64,000 nucleotides of DNA from Campylobacter cuniculorum DSM 23162 = LMG 24588 (GTDB taxonomy: Bacteria; Campylobacterota; Campylobacteria; Campylobacterales; Campylobacteraceae): assembly GCF_002104335.1 (NCBI RefSeq), contig NZ_CP020867.1:1773206-1837205 (forward strand), written 5' to 3'. The notes under the pieces are model-generated. The model made no database searches and was not told the DNA's origin. It saw only the letters and a list, made by a program, of their open reading frames with translations. Made by a program: the position numbers and the translations under genes. Each line of letters starts with the position of its first letter. Within the stretch, counting starts at the first letter, position 1. Below are positions 38,018 through 47,456 of the stretch, in pieces.

Positions 38018-39076
38018 TTACTTGTTTTTATAAAACATAAAAAGCCCCAAAAAAGCTAAAATCACTACGGGCATTATAATGCCAACTTCACTCAAAATGA
38101 CTGCATTTTCACTCAATCTTGTCAGTAAAAGCAAAATTCCCCAGATTAAAATCGTTGCAACAATAGAGATAAAAATCACTAAGGCAAGATTGAAAAAGCG
38201 TGAAATTGCAGGAAAGAAATAACACACAATCAGCATTAAAAAAGGAGCAAAAAAAGGTGTGAAAATGGATTTGTAAAGGCTGATTTTGACTGCTTGAGTG
38301 CTAATATTTTGAGCCTTAAAAAGACTTAAACTTATAAGAGCATCTTTGATAGAATAATTGCTATTACTAGCAATCCCTTCAATGACCTTAGGTTCAAAAC
38401 CCTTCAATCCTTCTAAAATTTCAAATTCTTGAATTTCAAGTCCCCTCTCTCCCAAAAGGTATTCTTTAGGAAGTGTGGTTAAATTCCCTTCTTTTAAATT
38501 CCAAGCATTATGAGAAAAAAAAGCTTCTTTGGCAACAATATAAGAGTTGAGATTAAAATCTTTGATATTGAAAATTTTAATTTCACTCACTGAATCAGAA
38601 CCGCTTTGAAGTTTTCCAACATAGGCAAAGCTGTCATTAAATTTTAAAAAGACCTCGCCACTTTGTTTATTTGCAGAGCCGTTTTTAAGGATATTTTTTC
38701 TGTAATCATTTGCATAGGCAAAAGAAGTAAAATTAAATGCTATATAAACAAAACAGAAAAATAAAGCCCATAAAAAAGGATACAATACAACGATTTTCTT
38801 GCTCAATCCTAAGGCATAAAGACTGATAAGCTCGTTATTTCTTATCATAGTAGTTAGGGATAATACAAGTGCAAAGATTAAAGAAAGAGGCAAGATATAT
38901 GTTATAGCTGAAAAGGCTAAAAATAAAACATACAGCAGGTCAAGATTTGCAGAATCGGGCAATTTTTTGAAATTTAAAAGCAAATCAATACCACAATAAA
39001 ATCCTAAAAGTGCGATAAAAATAATAAAAAAATTTTTAAGATAAATGCTTGAAATAAAATAAAAAAAAATTCTCAT
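38018..39076 (-). CDS. LptF/LptG-family lipopolysaccharide export permease
   Basis: A 352-residue permease with three N-terminal transmembrane segments (about 10-30, 45-70, 95-120), a periplasmic beta-jellyroll-like middle (about 125-260) and three C-terminal helices. It begins IFFYFISSIYLKNFFIIFIALLGFY, typical of YjgP/YjgQ. It works with LptB to lift lipooligosaccharide from the inner membrane. I cannot say whether it is LptF or LptG. Two bases separate it from pth. Confidence 0.85.
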   Translation of the reverse strand: MRIFFYFISSIYLKNFFIIFIALLGFYCGIDLLLNFKKLPDSANLDLLYVLFLAFSAITYILPLSLIFALVLSLTTMIRNNELISLYALGLSKKIVVLYPFLWALFFCFVYIAFNFTSFAYANDYRKNILKNGSANKQSGEVFLKFNDSFAYVGKLQSGSDSVSEIKIFNIKDFNLNSYIVAKEAFFSHNAWNLKEGNLTTLPKEYLLGERGLEIQEFEILEGLKGFEPKVIEGIASNSNYSIKDALISLSLFKAQNISTQAVKISLYKSIFTPFFAPFLMLIVCYFFPAISRFFNLALVIFISIVATILIWGILLLLTRLSENAVILSEVGIIMPVVILAFLGLFMFYKNK

Positions 39077-39078
39077 CG

Positions 39079-39621
39079 CTAAGCTTTTAAAGTATAATTT
39101 GAAGCAATTTGCGTAATATCACTCTGTAAGAGTTTCAGCAAGGATTTTTTAGCATGATTTAAAACCTTGATTAAAAGCTCTTTTTCTTCATTTTTAAACG
39201 CACCTAAGACATGAGAAACCACATTTTGACCTTTTCCCACACCAATGCGAATGCGTTCGTATTCATTTCCACAAAGTTCATCTATGCTTTTAAGCCCATT
39301 GTGTCCGCCACTTGAGCCACCTTTTTTAAATTTTAAAGCTCCCAAATTTAAATCAATGTCATCGTGAATGACTATCATCCTTTCACATTTGTAAAAATCT
39401 CTCACCGCCCTAACACTTAATCCAGAAGCATTCATAAAGGTATTTGGTTTTAAAAGAAGTAAAGAAGAGTTTATTTTATAAAGCTCTCCTTTAAATTGAG
39501 GATTTGAAATCAAAGTCGCAGAATTCTCTTGCAAAAATAGGTCAATCAACATAAATCCAACATTATGACGCGTATTTTCATACGACTTGCCGATATTTCC
39601 AAGTCCTACGACTAAGGTCAT
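39079..39621 (-). CDS. pth: Peptidyl-tRNA hydrolase
   Basis: A 180-residue enzyme that frees tRNA from stalled peptidyl-tRNA. Motifs: [23 protein letters not shown] with the catalytic His, [12 protein letters not shown] with the substrate Asn, and [13 protein letters not shown] with the catalytic Asp, then [13 protein letters not shown]. It overlaps the rplY stop by 4 bases. Confidence 0.96.
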   Translation of the reverse strand: MTLVVGLGNIGKSYENTRHNVGFMLIDLFLQENSATLISNPQFKGELYKINSSLLLLKPNTFMNASGLSVRAVRDFYKCERMIVIHDDIDLNLGALKFKKGGSSGGHNGLKSIDELCGNEYERIRIGVGKGQNVVSHVLGAFKNEEKELLIKVLNHAKKSLLKLLQSDITQIASNYTLKA

Positions 39622-40154
39622 CGTGCTTTTTCTACGCCAACCACAGCCACCCTAGAGGCATCAATGATACTCACACCACTTGGTGTAACAATATCCTTAA
39701 CAAGCAAGGCATCGCCTACATCAAGTTTGCTGACATCAAGCTCGAAAAAATTTGGTAAATTTTCAGGGAGGCATTTGACTTTAACTCTTCTTTTGGATTG
39801 AATCAAAACACCTTTATTTTTAAGTCCTATTGCAGTGCCTTTGACTTTGATTGGAACCATAAATTTAGAAAGCACTCCTTTGGTTGCGATTTTTAAATCA
39901 ACATGTTTTAAATCACTTGTTACCGGGTCCTTTTGGTAATCCACAACCACAACGCTTAAAACCTGCGAACCCACCTTAACATCAAAAATCAAAGAGCTTT
40001 TTTTACGCACTTCTTTGATGAATTCATTGACTTTAAAAGCAGCGTTGATATTTTCTAATCCTTTTCCATAGATGTTTGCGATTAGATAACCATCTCTTTT
40101 TAAAGCTTTGGCTGCTTTTCTACCGATACTCTCTCTAATAATACCTTCTAACAT
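39618..40154 (-). CDS. rplY: 50S ribosomal protein L25 (Ctc form)
   Basis: A 178-residue long-form L25/TL5/Ctc. The N-terminal L25 domain ([30 protein letters not shown]) binds 5S rRNA. The C-terminal beta domain (about 95-178) has the family segment [20 protein letters not shown]. It heads the pth-permease-lysA run, with AAGGAT and a -10 at 40183-40188 upstream. Confidence 0.95.
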   Translation of the reverse strand: MLEGIIRESIGRKAAKALKRDGYLIANIYGKGLENINAAFKVNEFIKEVRKKSSLIFDVKVGSQVLSVVVVDYQKDPVTSDLKHVDLKIATKGVLSKFMVPIKVKGTAIGLKNKGVLIQSKRRVKVKCLPENLPNFFELDVSKLDVGDALLVKDIVTPSGVSIIDASRVAVVGVEKAR

Positions 40155-40182
40155 CTTTTATCCTTTCTAAAAATAAGCTTTA

Positions 40183-40188
40183 ATTATA
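40183..40188 (-). promoter_or_regulatory. Candidate -10 box for rplY
   Basis: TATAAT on the minus strand, 29 bases before the rplY ATG. T/A-rich periodic sequence lies upstream and AAAGGAT is the ribosome site. Confidence 0.6.
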
Positions 40189-40803
40189 AGAAATTTTAAC
40201 TTAGTAAAAAGTAAATTTTAGTGATTTTAAAGGATTTCTTAATTTAATCCTTAAGTTTTTATCATAGAATTTGAATTTTATTAATAAAAATTTTTATAAA
40301 TTCATTATTTGTGGTCATTTTATATTTAAGAATTTGATTAGAAATTAAAATTTGGTTTGATTTTTAACTTCTTTTAAGGAATTTTAAATCCTTGTAAATA
40401 ATACATCAAAATTTTTTAACAAATAAAACTCAAAAATTTATAAAGCAAAAAATAACAAAACCCTTGCAAACAAAATTCATAAAACAAAGTTTAGAATGAT
40501 AAGTTTTATACTTTTACCTTCTTTGCTCATACAATTAATTCATCTTAAACTTAAAATACAATAATGGATTTTTAAAAATCTTAAAATTACAAAATATTAT
40601 ATTTGATTAAGAAAAAAGCCTATCGCTAAGCTATATGCTAGAAAATGATTTTATGTTTTTTGCAGATTTAAAAAAGTTTAATTTAAATTAGATGTTGTGA
40701 AATTTGCATTTTGAAAAGATTAAAACATTTGATTTAAAGCTTTGAGCTGATTGTTTTATTTTGAATAAATAATGCCCTCAAACCAAATTTACAATAAAAT
40801 CAA
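40189..40803 (-). other. Long gene-free AT-rich gap at a synteny break
   Basis: About 615 bases between tal and the rplY promoter with no coding frame, no tRNA-like sequence and no clear hairpin terminator. Gene order on either side comes from two different places of the C. jejuni genome (Cj0281-0288 and Cj0311-0325), so this is probably an old rearrangement joint or the site of a lost gene block. Confidence 0.6.
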
Positions 40804-41790
40804 TCATAAAACCCTTAAAATTTCCTCAAAAGCTCTGCAAAATTGCTCCAAACCATCATCAAGTAAAATCTGACAAGCCTTTTCTCTTTCATCTTGGGAA
40901 ATAATTTTGTTAAGTTCTGTATAAAGTTCAAAATTCATTAAAGGTTTTTTAAACTCAAAATCTTTTTGAAAAGCATGGATAGCATCGAGTGGAGCTGTAT
41001 TGATAGAATTTTCAAAAAGCAATTCTTTAATATAATAATCCTTAGCTAAATCATCACCCTTAACCCCCGTACTTGCAAACAAAGCACGGATATTGGGCTC
41101 GTTATTTCTAATAATATTATTATAAGCTAAATTTGCATTTAAGATTCCTATGCGATTTTTTTCCAAAGCCTTAGAATTTAAAAGCCTATCAAAACGGCTC
41201 ACAAATATACTTATAACCCCTTTAGGACTTCGAATTTTCTTTGCACAATCGGGGTTGAGTGAGATATTATTTTTACGAAAAGCTTTAAGTCCTTCATTGA
41301 GAGCCTCAAAACATTTTTGGCTTTGCTCAAGAGAAAAGACTAAAGTCGCATTCACATTGACTCCGATTTTCATCAACTCATACATAACCTCATAAGAAGC
41401 AGGAGTGGCAGGAATTTTTATCATCACATTTTCTCTTGCAATGGCTGTATAAAGCCTTTTAGCTTCTCCTAAACTCAAAGCTGTATTGTCATAAAATCTT
41501 GGGTCAATTTCAATGCTGATAAAACCATCATCATTGTTAAAAAATTTCAAAGCAAGTTTATCGGCTGCTTTTTGAATGTCTAAGACGGCTAGTTCTTCGT
41601 AAATTTCTTTGGCTTTTTTGCCTTTTAATCGACTGATTTTTTCTTTATACGAGGCTGAATTTAAAATCGCATTTTTAAAGATGCTCGGATTTGAAGTTGC
41701 ACCATTGATTTTATTTTCAAGCAAAGTTAAAAATTCATTGTCTAAAAAGCTGTTTTCAATAAAATCACACCATAGAGAGAATTTTTTCAT
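40804..41790 (-). CDS. tal: Transaldolase
   Basis: A 328-residue transaldolase of the non-oxidative pentose phosphate pathway. It starts FSLWCDFIENSFL and has INGATSNPSIFKNAI, the Schiff-base lysine in MIKIPATPASYE, and GVNVNATLVFSLEQ. ISIFVSRFDRLL and ALFASTGVKGDD complete the set. It overlaps serB by 4 bases (ATGA), continuing the che-serB-tal run as in C. jejuni. Confidence 0.95.
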   Translation of the reverse strand: MKKFSLWCDFIENSFLDNEFLTLLENKINGATSNPSIFKNAILNSASYKEKISRLKGKKAKEIYEELAVLDIQKAADKLALKFFNNDDGFISIEIDPRFYDNTALSLGEAKRLYTAIARENVMIKIPATPASYEVMYELMKIGVNVNATLVFSLEQSQKCFEALNEGLKAFRKNNISLNPDCAKKIRSPKGVISIFVSRFDRLLNSKALEKNRIGILNANLAYNNIIRNNEPNIRALFASTGVKGDDLAKDYYIKELLFENSINTAPLDAIHAFQKDFEFKKPLMNFELYTELNKIISQDEREKACQILLDDGLEQFCRAFEEILRVL

Positions 41791-42413
41791 TTCAATACCT
41801 TTATAACTTCTTTTAGGTCCTTTGTATCAATGCAGACATTTGCTTTGCTTTTAAGAAGCTCTTTGGCACAAAAAGCGATTTTTAATCCGCTCTCTTCAAA
41901 CATTGCTACATCATTTGCCCCGTCTCCAACACACATCACCTCATCGTTCTTTAAATTGAGGAGCTTTTTAAGTTTTTGCAACATTAAACCCTTAGAATTT
42001 AAAAACATCATTTCACCGCCTACAAGCCCTGTGAGTTTAGAATCTTTATAATGTAAAAAATTTGCAAAACCTAAAGAGATACCTAGTTTTTCCATAGCTG
42101 GATTAATCCCTTCATAAAAACCTCCGCTAAAAACAACACTTAAAATATTCTTAGATTTTAAAAATTCTACGAGTTCAAAGCTTCCTTGCATTAAAGGTAA
42201 GCTCCTGCCTACTTCTAATGCTTTTTCATAGGGCATTCCTTTGAGTAAAGAAACCCTTTTGTTTAAACTTTCAAAAAAATCAAGCTTTCCATTCATAGCC
42301 TCATGGGTGATTTTTTTAACCTCATCACCCATATTATAGGCATCTGCTAGTATATCTATGGTTTCGCCATCCATTAAGGTAGAGTCAAAATCAAAAACAC
42401 AAAGTTTTATCAT
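41787..42413 (-). CDS. serB: Phosphoserine phosphatase
   Basis: A 208-residue HAD phosphatase for the last step of serine synthesis. Motif I CVFDFDSTLMDGET, motif II VVFSGGFYEG and motif III/IV VGDGANDVAMFEESGL are all present. I use ATG 42413, which overlaps the cheW stop (ATGA), rather than the TTG one codon earlier. It lacks the N-terminal ACT-like domain of E. coli SerB. Confidence 0.94.
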   Translation of the reverse strand: MIKLCVFDFDSTLMDGETIDILADAYNMGDEVKKITHEAMNGKLDFFESLNKRVSLLKGMPYEKALEVGRSLPLMQGSFELVEFLKSKNILSVVFSGGFYEGINPAMEKLGISLGFANFLHYKDSKLTGLVGGEMMFLNSKGLMLQKLKKLLNLKNDEVMCVGDGANDVAMFEESGLKIAFCAKELLKSKANVCIDTKDLKEVIKVLK

Positions 42414-42934
42414 CAAAATTCACGCTTAAGTAAAGCTTCCACCTTTAAAATTGTTAAGATACTATCATCTCTTTTACCTATGCCATAAATCATACCTTTA
42501 TCTTTTATCAAAGTTTCAGGTGGCGGGTCAATTCTGCTCCTATGAATTTTAATGGCTTCTGTAAGAGAATCTATAACAAAACCAGCATTTCCACCGACTC
42601 CATTTCCATTGTTTTCACCTCTTAAAACTATATATCTTGTTTGAGGCGTCATTTTAGACTTTCCTAAATGGAATCTTTGAGCCAAATCAATAAGAGGCAT
42701 AACATTACCTCTCATATTAAACACTCCTAAAACATAATCAGGGACGCTAGGAACTCTAGTATATTCAATCGGCTTAATAATCTCTTGGATATTAAGGATT
42801 GGAATCGCATACTCTTCTTCTCCTACGATAAAACCTACTAACTGAATGATATCGTCATCGTCTTGATCTGCTTCAGGACCAGCTAATTGAGTTTGCTGTT
42901 TCTTAAAAATATTTTCTAATTTTTCATTACTCAT
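42413..42934 (-). CDS. cheW: Chemotaxis coupling protein CheW
   Basis: A 173-residue CheW that links chemoreceptors to CheA. The CheW core VGFIVGEEEYAIPILNIQEIIKP...RVPSVPDYVLGVFNMRGNVMPLIDL is preceded by a polar ~25-residue tail. Three bases separate it from cheA; serB overlaps its end. Confidence 0.95.
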   Translation of the reverse strand: MSNEKLENIFKKQQTQLAGPEADQDDDDIIQLVGFIVGEEEYAIPILNIQEIIKPIEYTRVPSVPDYVLGVFNMRGNVMPLIDLAQRFHLGKSKMTPQTRYIVLRGENNGNGVGGNAGFVIDSLTEAIKIHRSRIDPPPETLIKDKGMIYGIGKRDDSILTILKVEALLKREF

Positions 42935-42937
42935 ATC

Positions 42938-45256
42938 TTATCCTAGTTTTAAATTCTTGCGGACTACATTTTCCAAGTATTCTGAAGAATAAGGTTTGGT
43001 GACATAATCCGTCATTCCTACTTCAACGCCTCTTAAACGATCGGTTTTACTCGTTCTTGAAGTAACTGCAATAAGCGGAAGATTGCGGTATTTAGAATAT
43101 TTTCTAATTTCACTCGCTAAGGTATATCCGTCCATTCTTGGCATTTCAATATCAATAAGCATCACATCAATATCATGCTCACCGGATTTAACGATATTGA
43201 GTGCTTCAACCCCATTCGTCGCTTCAATCACAGTTACCCCAATAGGTTCTAAAGCTTTTTGCATTATACCTCTATCCATCTTTGAATCATCAACGATTAA
43301 TACCTTATAATCGCTTGGCTTTTCTTTTGGTTTTTTCGTATTTGATTCAAGTTGTGCTTTAATATCCACTTTGATTTCTTTTGCCATATCCATCATAGAG
43401 CCCACATCAATAATAAGCGTAACCCTACCATCACCACGAATCGTAGCTCCTGCTATACCTTGAATATTTTGCAAATAATCGCCCATAGATTTAATAACAA
43501 TCTCCTCTTGTCCCACCAGAGTATCGACGATGATTCCAAGCTTTGATTCTGCAACCCCTATAACAACCACATAGGTTTGCTCACTGCTTTCAAGCACTTG
43601 CTTAACACCAAAAACATCTGAAAGGCAGACAAGAGAAAGCACTTCATCTCTTAAACGCAATACATTTTTACCTTCTATAGTATAAATATCATCAATCGGC
43701 ACTCTAACGGTTTCAAGAACAGAAGCAAGCGGAATGGCATAAAATTCCTCTTGAGTCCCAACAAGTAAAGATTGAATGATGGCTAAAGTGAGCGGAATTT
43801 TAAGTTTAAACGAACTTCCTTGTCCAAGCTCACTATCGATTTCAATCACACCATTGAGTTTTTCAATATTTGTTTTAACAACATCCATTCCAACGCCACG
43901 TCCAGAAACATTTGTAACTTTGGCTGCAGTTGAGAATCCCGGTTTAAAAATCAATGCAAAGGCTTCTTTATCTGTCATTTGCTCAGCTTCTTTTTCAGTG
44001 ATGAGATTCTTTTCAACAGCTTTTGCTTTAAGTCCTACCGGGTCAAGTCCTTTTCCATCATCAGTAATTTCAACAACGATATGATTTCCCTCATTATAGG
44101 CTTTAAGCTCGACGACACCTTTTTCAGGCTTACCTGCTGCTACACGAGCTGCGGGATCTTCAACCCCATGGTCGCACGAATTTCTAATCATATGCATAAT
44201 AGGGTCGCCAATTTCTTCAACGATAGATTTATCAAGTTCGGTTTCTTCACCACTTATTTCTAAATCTATTTGTTTTCCAAGCTCACGACTTAAATCACGC
44301 ACAACTCTTGGGAATTTATTGAAAACTTTAGCAATAGGTTGCATCCTCGTTTTCATAACTGCTAATTGCACATCGGTTGTGATAATACTTAATTGACTAA
44401 CGACTTGATTGAGTTCTTCAAGGAATTTTTCTCCCTCATATCTCTCTTCAACATCATCATAAATTTTAATCAAACGATTCTTTCCTAAAACAAGCTCACC
44501 GATAAGATTCATCAAATGATCAAGTCTTTTCACTTCAACGCGTATGGTCTGGTCTATAGAGCTTCCACTTCCAGTCGCTGGAACCTTTTTATCTCCGCCC
44601 CCTGCAGACGTTGCGGCAGGTTTAGCTGAATTTGGTTTTGGTGTAGCGGCTGGAGCCACTTGAGTAGCATTTTGTTTCTTTTGAGCTCTTCTTGCTTGAT
44701 CTTCAGCTTTTCTAACCTTTAAAAGTCTTTCAATCTCTGCTTCGACTTCAGAATCACTAAGCTGATTCACATCAACTTCAGGCTCTTCCTCTTTAGGAGT
44801 TGGCACCTCTTCTTCTGGTGTTTCAGTTAAAGCTGGTGTAGAAGCTTGTGTTTCTAATGGTGCTTCGCCTTCTGAAATGGCTGTAAGTTTTGCACAAATT
44901 GGCTCTATATCCATACCGATAGCTGTGTCATTGCCATTATCGCGAATACAATTGAGTAAAGTTTTCATTTTATCAATGGATTCTAAAACGACATCCATAA
45001 TATCCGGATTGATTTTCAAATCCCCGTGTCTTGCTTTATTTAAAACATCTTCCATATGATGTGTCAATTTGGTTAAAACATCGAAATTTAAAAAGCTTGA
45101 TGAACCTTTAACAGTATGTGCGACACGAAAAATTCTGTTTAATAATTCCAAATCTTCAGGATTGCTTTCAAGCTCCACTAAATCATGGTCGATTTGCTCA
45201 ACTAGCTCAAAAGCTTCAACCAAAAAGTCTTCAAGTATTTCTTGCATATCTTCCAT
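42938..45256 (-). CDS. cheA: Chemotaxis histidine kinase CheA with fused receiver domain
   Basis: A 772-residue CheA. In order: HPt domain with phospho-His in RVAHTVKGSSSFL (near residue 48), an Ala/Pro/Thr-rich linker (about 150-235), dimerisation, HATPase with N-box IRNSCDHGVEDP and GRGVGMDVVKTNIE, and a CheW-like domain. The C-terminal receiver (about 650-772) reads KVLIVDDSKMDRG and the phosphoacceptor MLIDIEMPRMDG. This CheA-Y fusion is normal for Campylobacter and Helicobacter. It lies between cheV and cheW. Confidence 0.97.
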   Translation of the reverse strand: MEDMQEILEDFLVEAFELVEQIDHDLVELESNPEDLELLNRIFRVAHTVKGSSSFLNFDVLTKLTHHMEDVLNKARHGDLKINPDIMDVVLESIDKMKTLLNCIRDNGNDTAIGMDIEPICAKLTAISEGEAPLETQASTPALTETPEEEVPTPKEEEPEVDVNQLSDSEVEAEIERLLKVRKAEDQARRAQKKQNATQVAPAATPKPNSAKPAATSAGGGDKKVPATGSGSSIDQTIRVEVKRLDHLMNLIGELVLGKNRLIKIYDDVEERYEGEKFLEELNQVVSQLSIITTDVQLAVMKTRMQPIAKVFNKFPRVVRDLSRELGKQIDLEISGEETELDKSIVEEIGDPIMHMIRNSCDHGVEDPAARVAAGKPEKGVVELKAYNEGNHIVVEITDDGKGLDPVGLKAKAVEKNLITEKEAEQMTDKEAFALIFKPGFSTAAKVTNVSGRGVGMDVVKTNIEKLNGVIEIDSELGQGSSFKLKIPLTLAIIQSLLVGTQEEFYAIPLASVLETVRVPIDDIYTIEGKNVLRLRDEVLSLVCLSDVFGVKQVLESSEQTYVVVIGVAESKLGIIVDTLVGQEEIVIKSMGDYLQNIQGIAGATIRGDGRVTLIIDVGSMMDMAKEIKVDIKAQLESNTKKPKEKPSDYKVLIVDDSKMDRGIMQKALEPIGVTVIEATNGVEALNIVKSGEHDIDVMLIDIEMPRMDGYTLASEIRKYSKYRNLPLIAVTSRTSKTDRLRGVEVGMTDYVTKPYSSEYLENVVRKNLKLG

Positions 45257-45259
45257 ATT

Positions 45260-46210
45260 TTACCCCTTATTTTGGTGTTTTTTCAAAATACTAGAAACCT
45301 CACCAAAGAAATCACTTGCATTAAATTTAACCAAGTAAGCTTCTCCTCCGGCTTCTTGAACTCCTTTTTCGCTCATAAATTCATTTGATAAAGATGAATT
45401 AAAGATGATAGGAATTTCTTTAAATCTCGCATCTGCCTTAGCACGAGAAGCAAAATGAAAGCCATCCATTTGTGGCATTTCAACATCACTGATAATTATC
45501 CTTAAATTTTTATTAAGATTATCACCATAAAGTTGAGCAAGCTCCTCAAGCTTGTTAAGCCCTTCGACCCCGTCTTTAGCTTCCACAACTTGAAGTCCCA
45601 TTTGTTGCACCATATCTTTAAGACGTTTTCTAGCAGTAACAGAATCATCTAAAATCAGTGCTGTCCCGCTGAATTTCTCAACTGACCCGATTTCCATTTC
45701 TGTTTTAGGTGTATAAATTCCTAAATCTTCGACCACGCTTTCAAGGTCTAAGATTAACAAAACCTCATCATTTTCTATACGCGTTACACCTGTGATTTTA
45801 CCTTTATCTAAGGCTCCACTCCCTGAAGAAAAAGTTGCTGGCTCTATATCTTTCCAGTTAATACGACGAATTCTTTTTGCTTCGTGTATGATAAAACCTA
45901 TAAGAATATTGCTAAATTCAGTAATAATAACCCTTGGTTTTAACATAGCATTTTCTGGCTCTGTGATTTGCATCCATTTTGCAAGATTAACCACCGGAAT
46001 CACAACCCCACGAAGGTCAAATATCCCTTCGATATAATCAGGCACACCCGGAAGTTCAGTTAGGGTAGGAATTTTGATAATCTCTCTAACCTTAGAAACA
46101 TTCACTCCATAAATTCCTTCATAAACCTTATCGCGTCCTTGCTTAAAGATACGAAAATCAACAAGCTCCATTTCATTTGAACCTGTTTTTATGACATTTT
46201 CATCAAACAT
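45260..46210 (-). CDS. cheV: Chemotaxis adaptor CheV (CheW plus receiver)
   Basis: A 316-residue CheV. The N-terminal CheW domain (LVDFRIFKQGRDKVYEGIYGVNVSKVREI, IEGIFDLRGVVIPVVNL) is followed by a receiver from about residue 185 (ALILDDSVTARK, phospho-Asp in IIISDVEMPQMDG). I chose ATG 46210 (MFDENVIKTGSNEMELV, with AGGGG upstream) over the in-frame start at 46231. It precedes cheA by 3 bases. Confidence 0.95.
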   Translation of the reverse strand: MFDENVIKTGSNEMELVDFRIFKQGRDKVYEGIYGVNVSKVREIIKIPTLTELPGVPDYIEGIFDLRGVVIPVVNLAKWMQITEPENAMLKPRVIITEFSNILIGFIIHEAKRIRRINWKDIEPATFSSGSGALDKGKITGVTRIENDEVLLILDLESVVEDLGIYTPKTEMEIGSVEKFSGTALILDDSVTARKRLKDMVQQMGLQVVEAKDGVEGLNKLEELAQLYGDNLNKNLRIIISDVEMPQMDGFHFASRAKADARFKEIPIIFNSSLSNEFMSEKGVQEAGGEAYLVKFNASDFFGEVSSILKKHQNKG

Positions 46211-46218
46211 TTTGACCC

Positions 46219-46941
46219 CTAAAGTTTGCATTGCAGAAATTTAATTTCTTGCCCAAATTCTACTACAAAAAAACTTTTCTCATATGCAAAACTAGCAAGA
46301 TTAAAATATTTGATATTTTGCTCATTTAAAAAGAAATTTTGATGATAATGCCCCTCTACGACCCAAGCTCCCTTTGCTTCAAATTTTTCATATCTTTTTC
46401 TTGCCAAAAACTCGAAATTTTCCATTTTTACAAATATTTTTTTTTGTTTTTGTTTCTTTAAAATATTTTTAGAAATTGCATTAAAACTTATGAAATTTAA
46501 GGCATTTAAAAAGCATAATAAATAATGATTCCTCAATAATCCTAAAGCAAATTCTAAGAAAGGATTTAAAAAAATGTCCCCATGTGCAAGATAAAATTCA
46601 CATTTTTTATCTTTACTTATATGCAAAACTAAAGGCTGTTTTTTAATATTAAAAACCTTAACTTTATTAAAAAAAACAGAGAGATTAAAATCATGATTGC
46701 CCTCAAAATAAAAAATTTCTATCTCCTCTGCAAGTTCCTCTAAAAGCTCTATATAAGGCTTTGCAAAGCTATGTGTTGCAGAAATTTCTGCAACGAGCAA
46801 ATCAAAAATATCGCCCATTAAAAAAAGTTGCGGGGTTAGAATTTCTCTTTTTTTTAAGGCTTGTAAAAATTCCCAAAATCCTCTTCTCTCCTCATTTTCA
46901 TGAGCATCAGCGATAAAAATTGCTTGATTTAAAATTTCCAT
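46219..46941 (-). CDS. LpxH-like metallophosphoesterase (UDP-2,3-diacylglucosamine hydrolase family)
   Basis: A 240-residue calcineurin-type phosphoesterase with all metal motifs: IFIADAHENE (DxH), FLMGDIFDLL (GD), YFEGNHDFNL (GNHD), YLAHGDIF and WVVEGHYHQN (GHxH). The arrangement and the nearby lpxB suggest the step before LpxB: cleaving UDP-diacylglucosamine to lipid X. It lies between cheV and greA; C. jejuni has the same gene here (Cj0286c). The exact substrate is inferred. Confidence 0.8.
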   Translation of the reverse strand: MEILNQAIFIADAHENEERRGFWEFLQALKKREILTPQLFLMGDIFDLLVAEISATHSFAKPYIELLEELAEEIEIFYFEGNHDFNLSVFFNKVKVFNIKKQPLVLHISKDKKCEFYLAHGDIFLNPFLEFALGLLRNHYLLCFLNALNFISFNAISKNILKKQKQKKIFVKMENFEFLARKRYEKFEAKGAWVVEGHYHQNFFLNEQNIKYFNLASFAYEKSFFVVEFGQEIKFLQCKL

Positions 46942-46944
46942 AGC

Positions 46945-47430
46945 CTAAAATTCTAAAGGCTCATAGCTTATAGAAATGATTTCAAACTCACTTTCACCCT
47001 TTGGCAAACGCACTTTAAATTCATCGCCTTCTTTTTTACCCAGCATAGCCCTTGCAAGAGGTGAAGATATAGAAATATAACCTTTTTCTAAATTTCCTTC
47101 ATTGATACCTACAAGAGTGTATTTGCTTTCTTTTTCGCTTTCAATATCCATAATCACAACGCTTGAACCAAATTTCACACTCTTATGCTCATAGCTTGAA
47201 GGGTCAATGACTTCAGCCCGAGCCAAAAGTCCGCTAAGTTCAGCGATACGACTTTCTATCAAGGCTTGTTTTTCCCTTGCAGCGTGGTATTCAGCATTTT
47301 CTTTTAAATCCCCATGACTTCTTGCAATATCAATCTCTTTGACAACTTCGGGACGCTCTTTGGTTTTAAGCCTTTCTAATTCGCTAGTGATTTTATCATA
47401 GCCAAATTGACTCATCGGTTCTTTTTGCAT
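46945..47430 (-). CDS. greA: Transcription elongation factor GreA
   Basis: A 161-residue GreA that rescues backtracked RNA polymerase. The N-terminal coiled coil carries acidic tip residues in [22 protein letters not shown]. The C-terminal domain has [10 protein letters not shown] and [22 protein letters not shown] chose ATG 47430 ([14 protein letters not shown], with AAGGA upstream), not the in-frame ATG at 47454 next to the lpxB stop. Confidence 0.95.
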   Translation of the reverse strand: MQKEPMSQFGYDKITSELERLKTKERPEVVKEIDIARSHGDLKENAEYHAAREKQALIESRIAELSGLLARAEVIDPSSYEHKSVKFGSSVVIMDIESEKESKYTLVGINEGNLEKGYISISSPLARAMLGKKEGDEFKVRLPKGESEFEIISISYEPLEF

Positions 47431-47456
47431 TGATGTTCCTTTATCAAATTTCATTT

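Noticed and set aside
40155-40803. Possible tRNA or small RNA in the long gap
   Set aside because: No T-arm-like or cloverleaf sequence found by eye and no strong promoter-terminator pair besides the rplY promoter.
42938-45256. CheA fused to a receiver domain as a novelty
   Set aside because: This fusion is standard in Campylobacter and Helicobacter.
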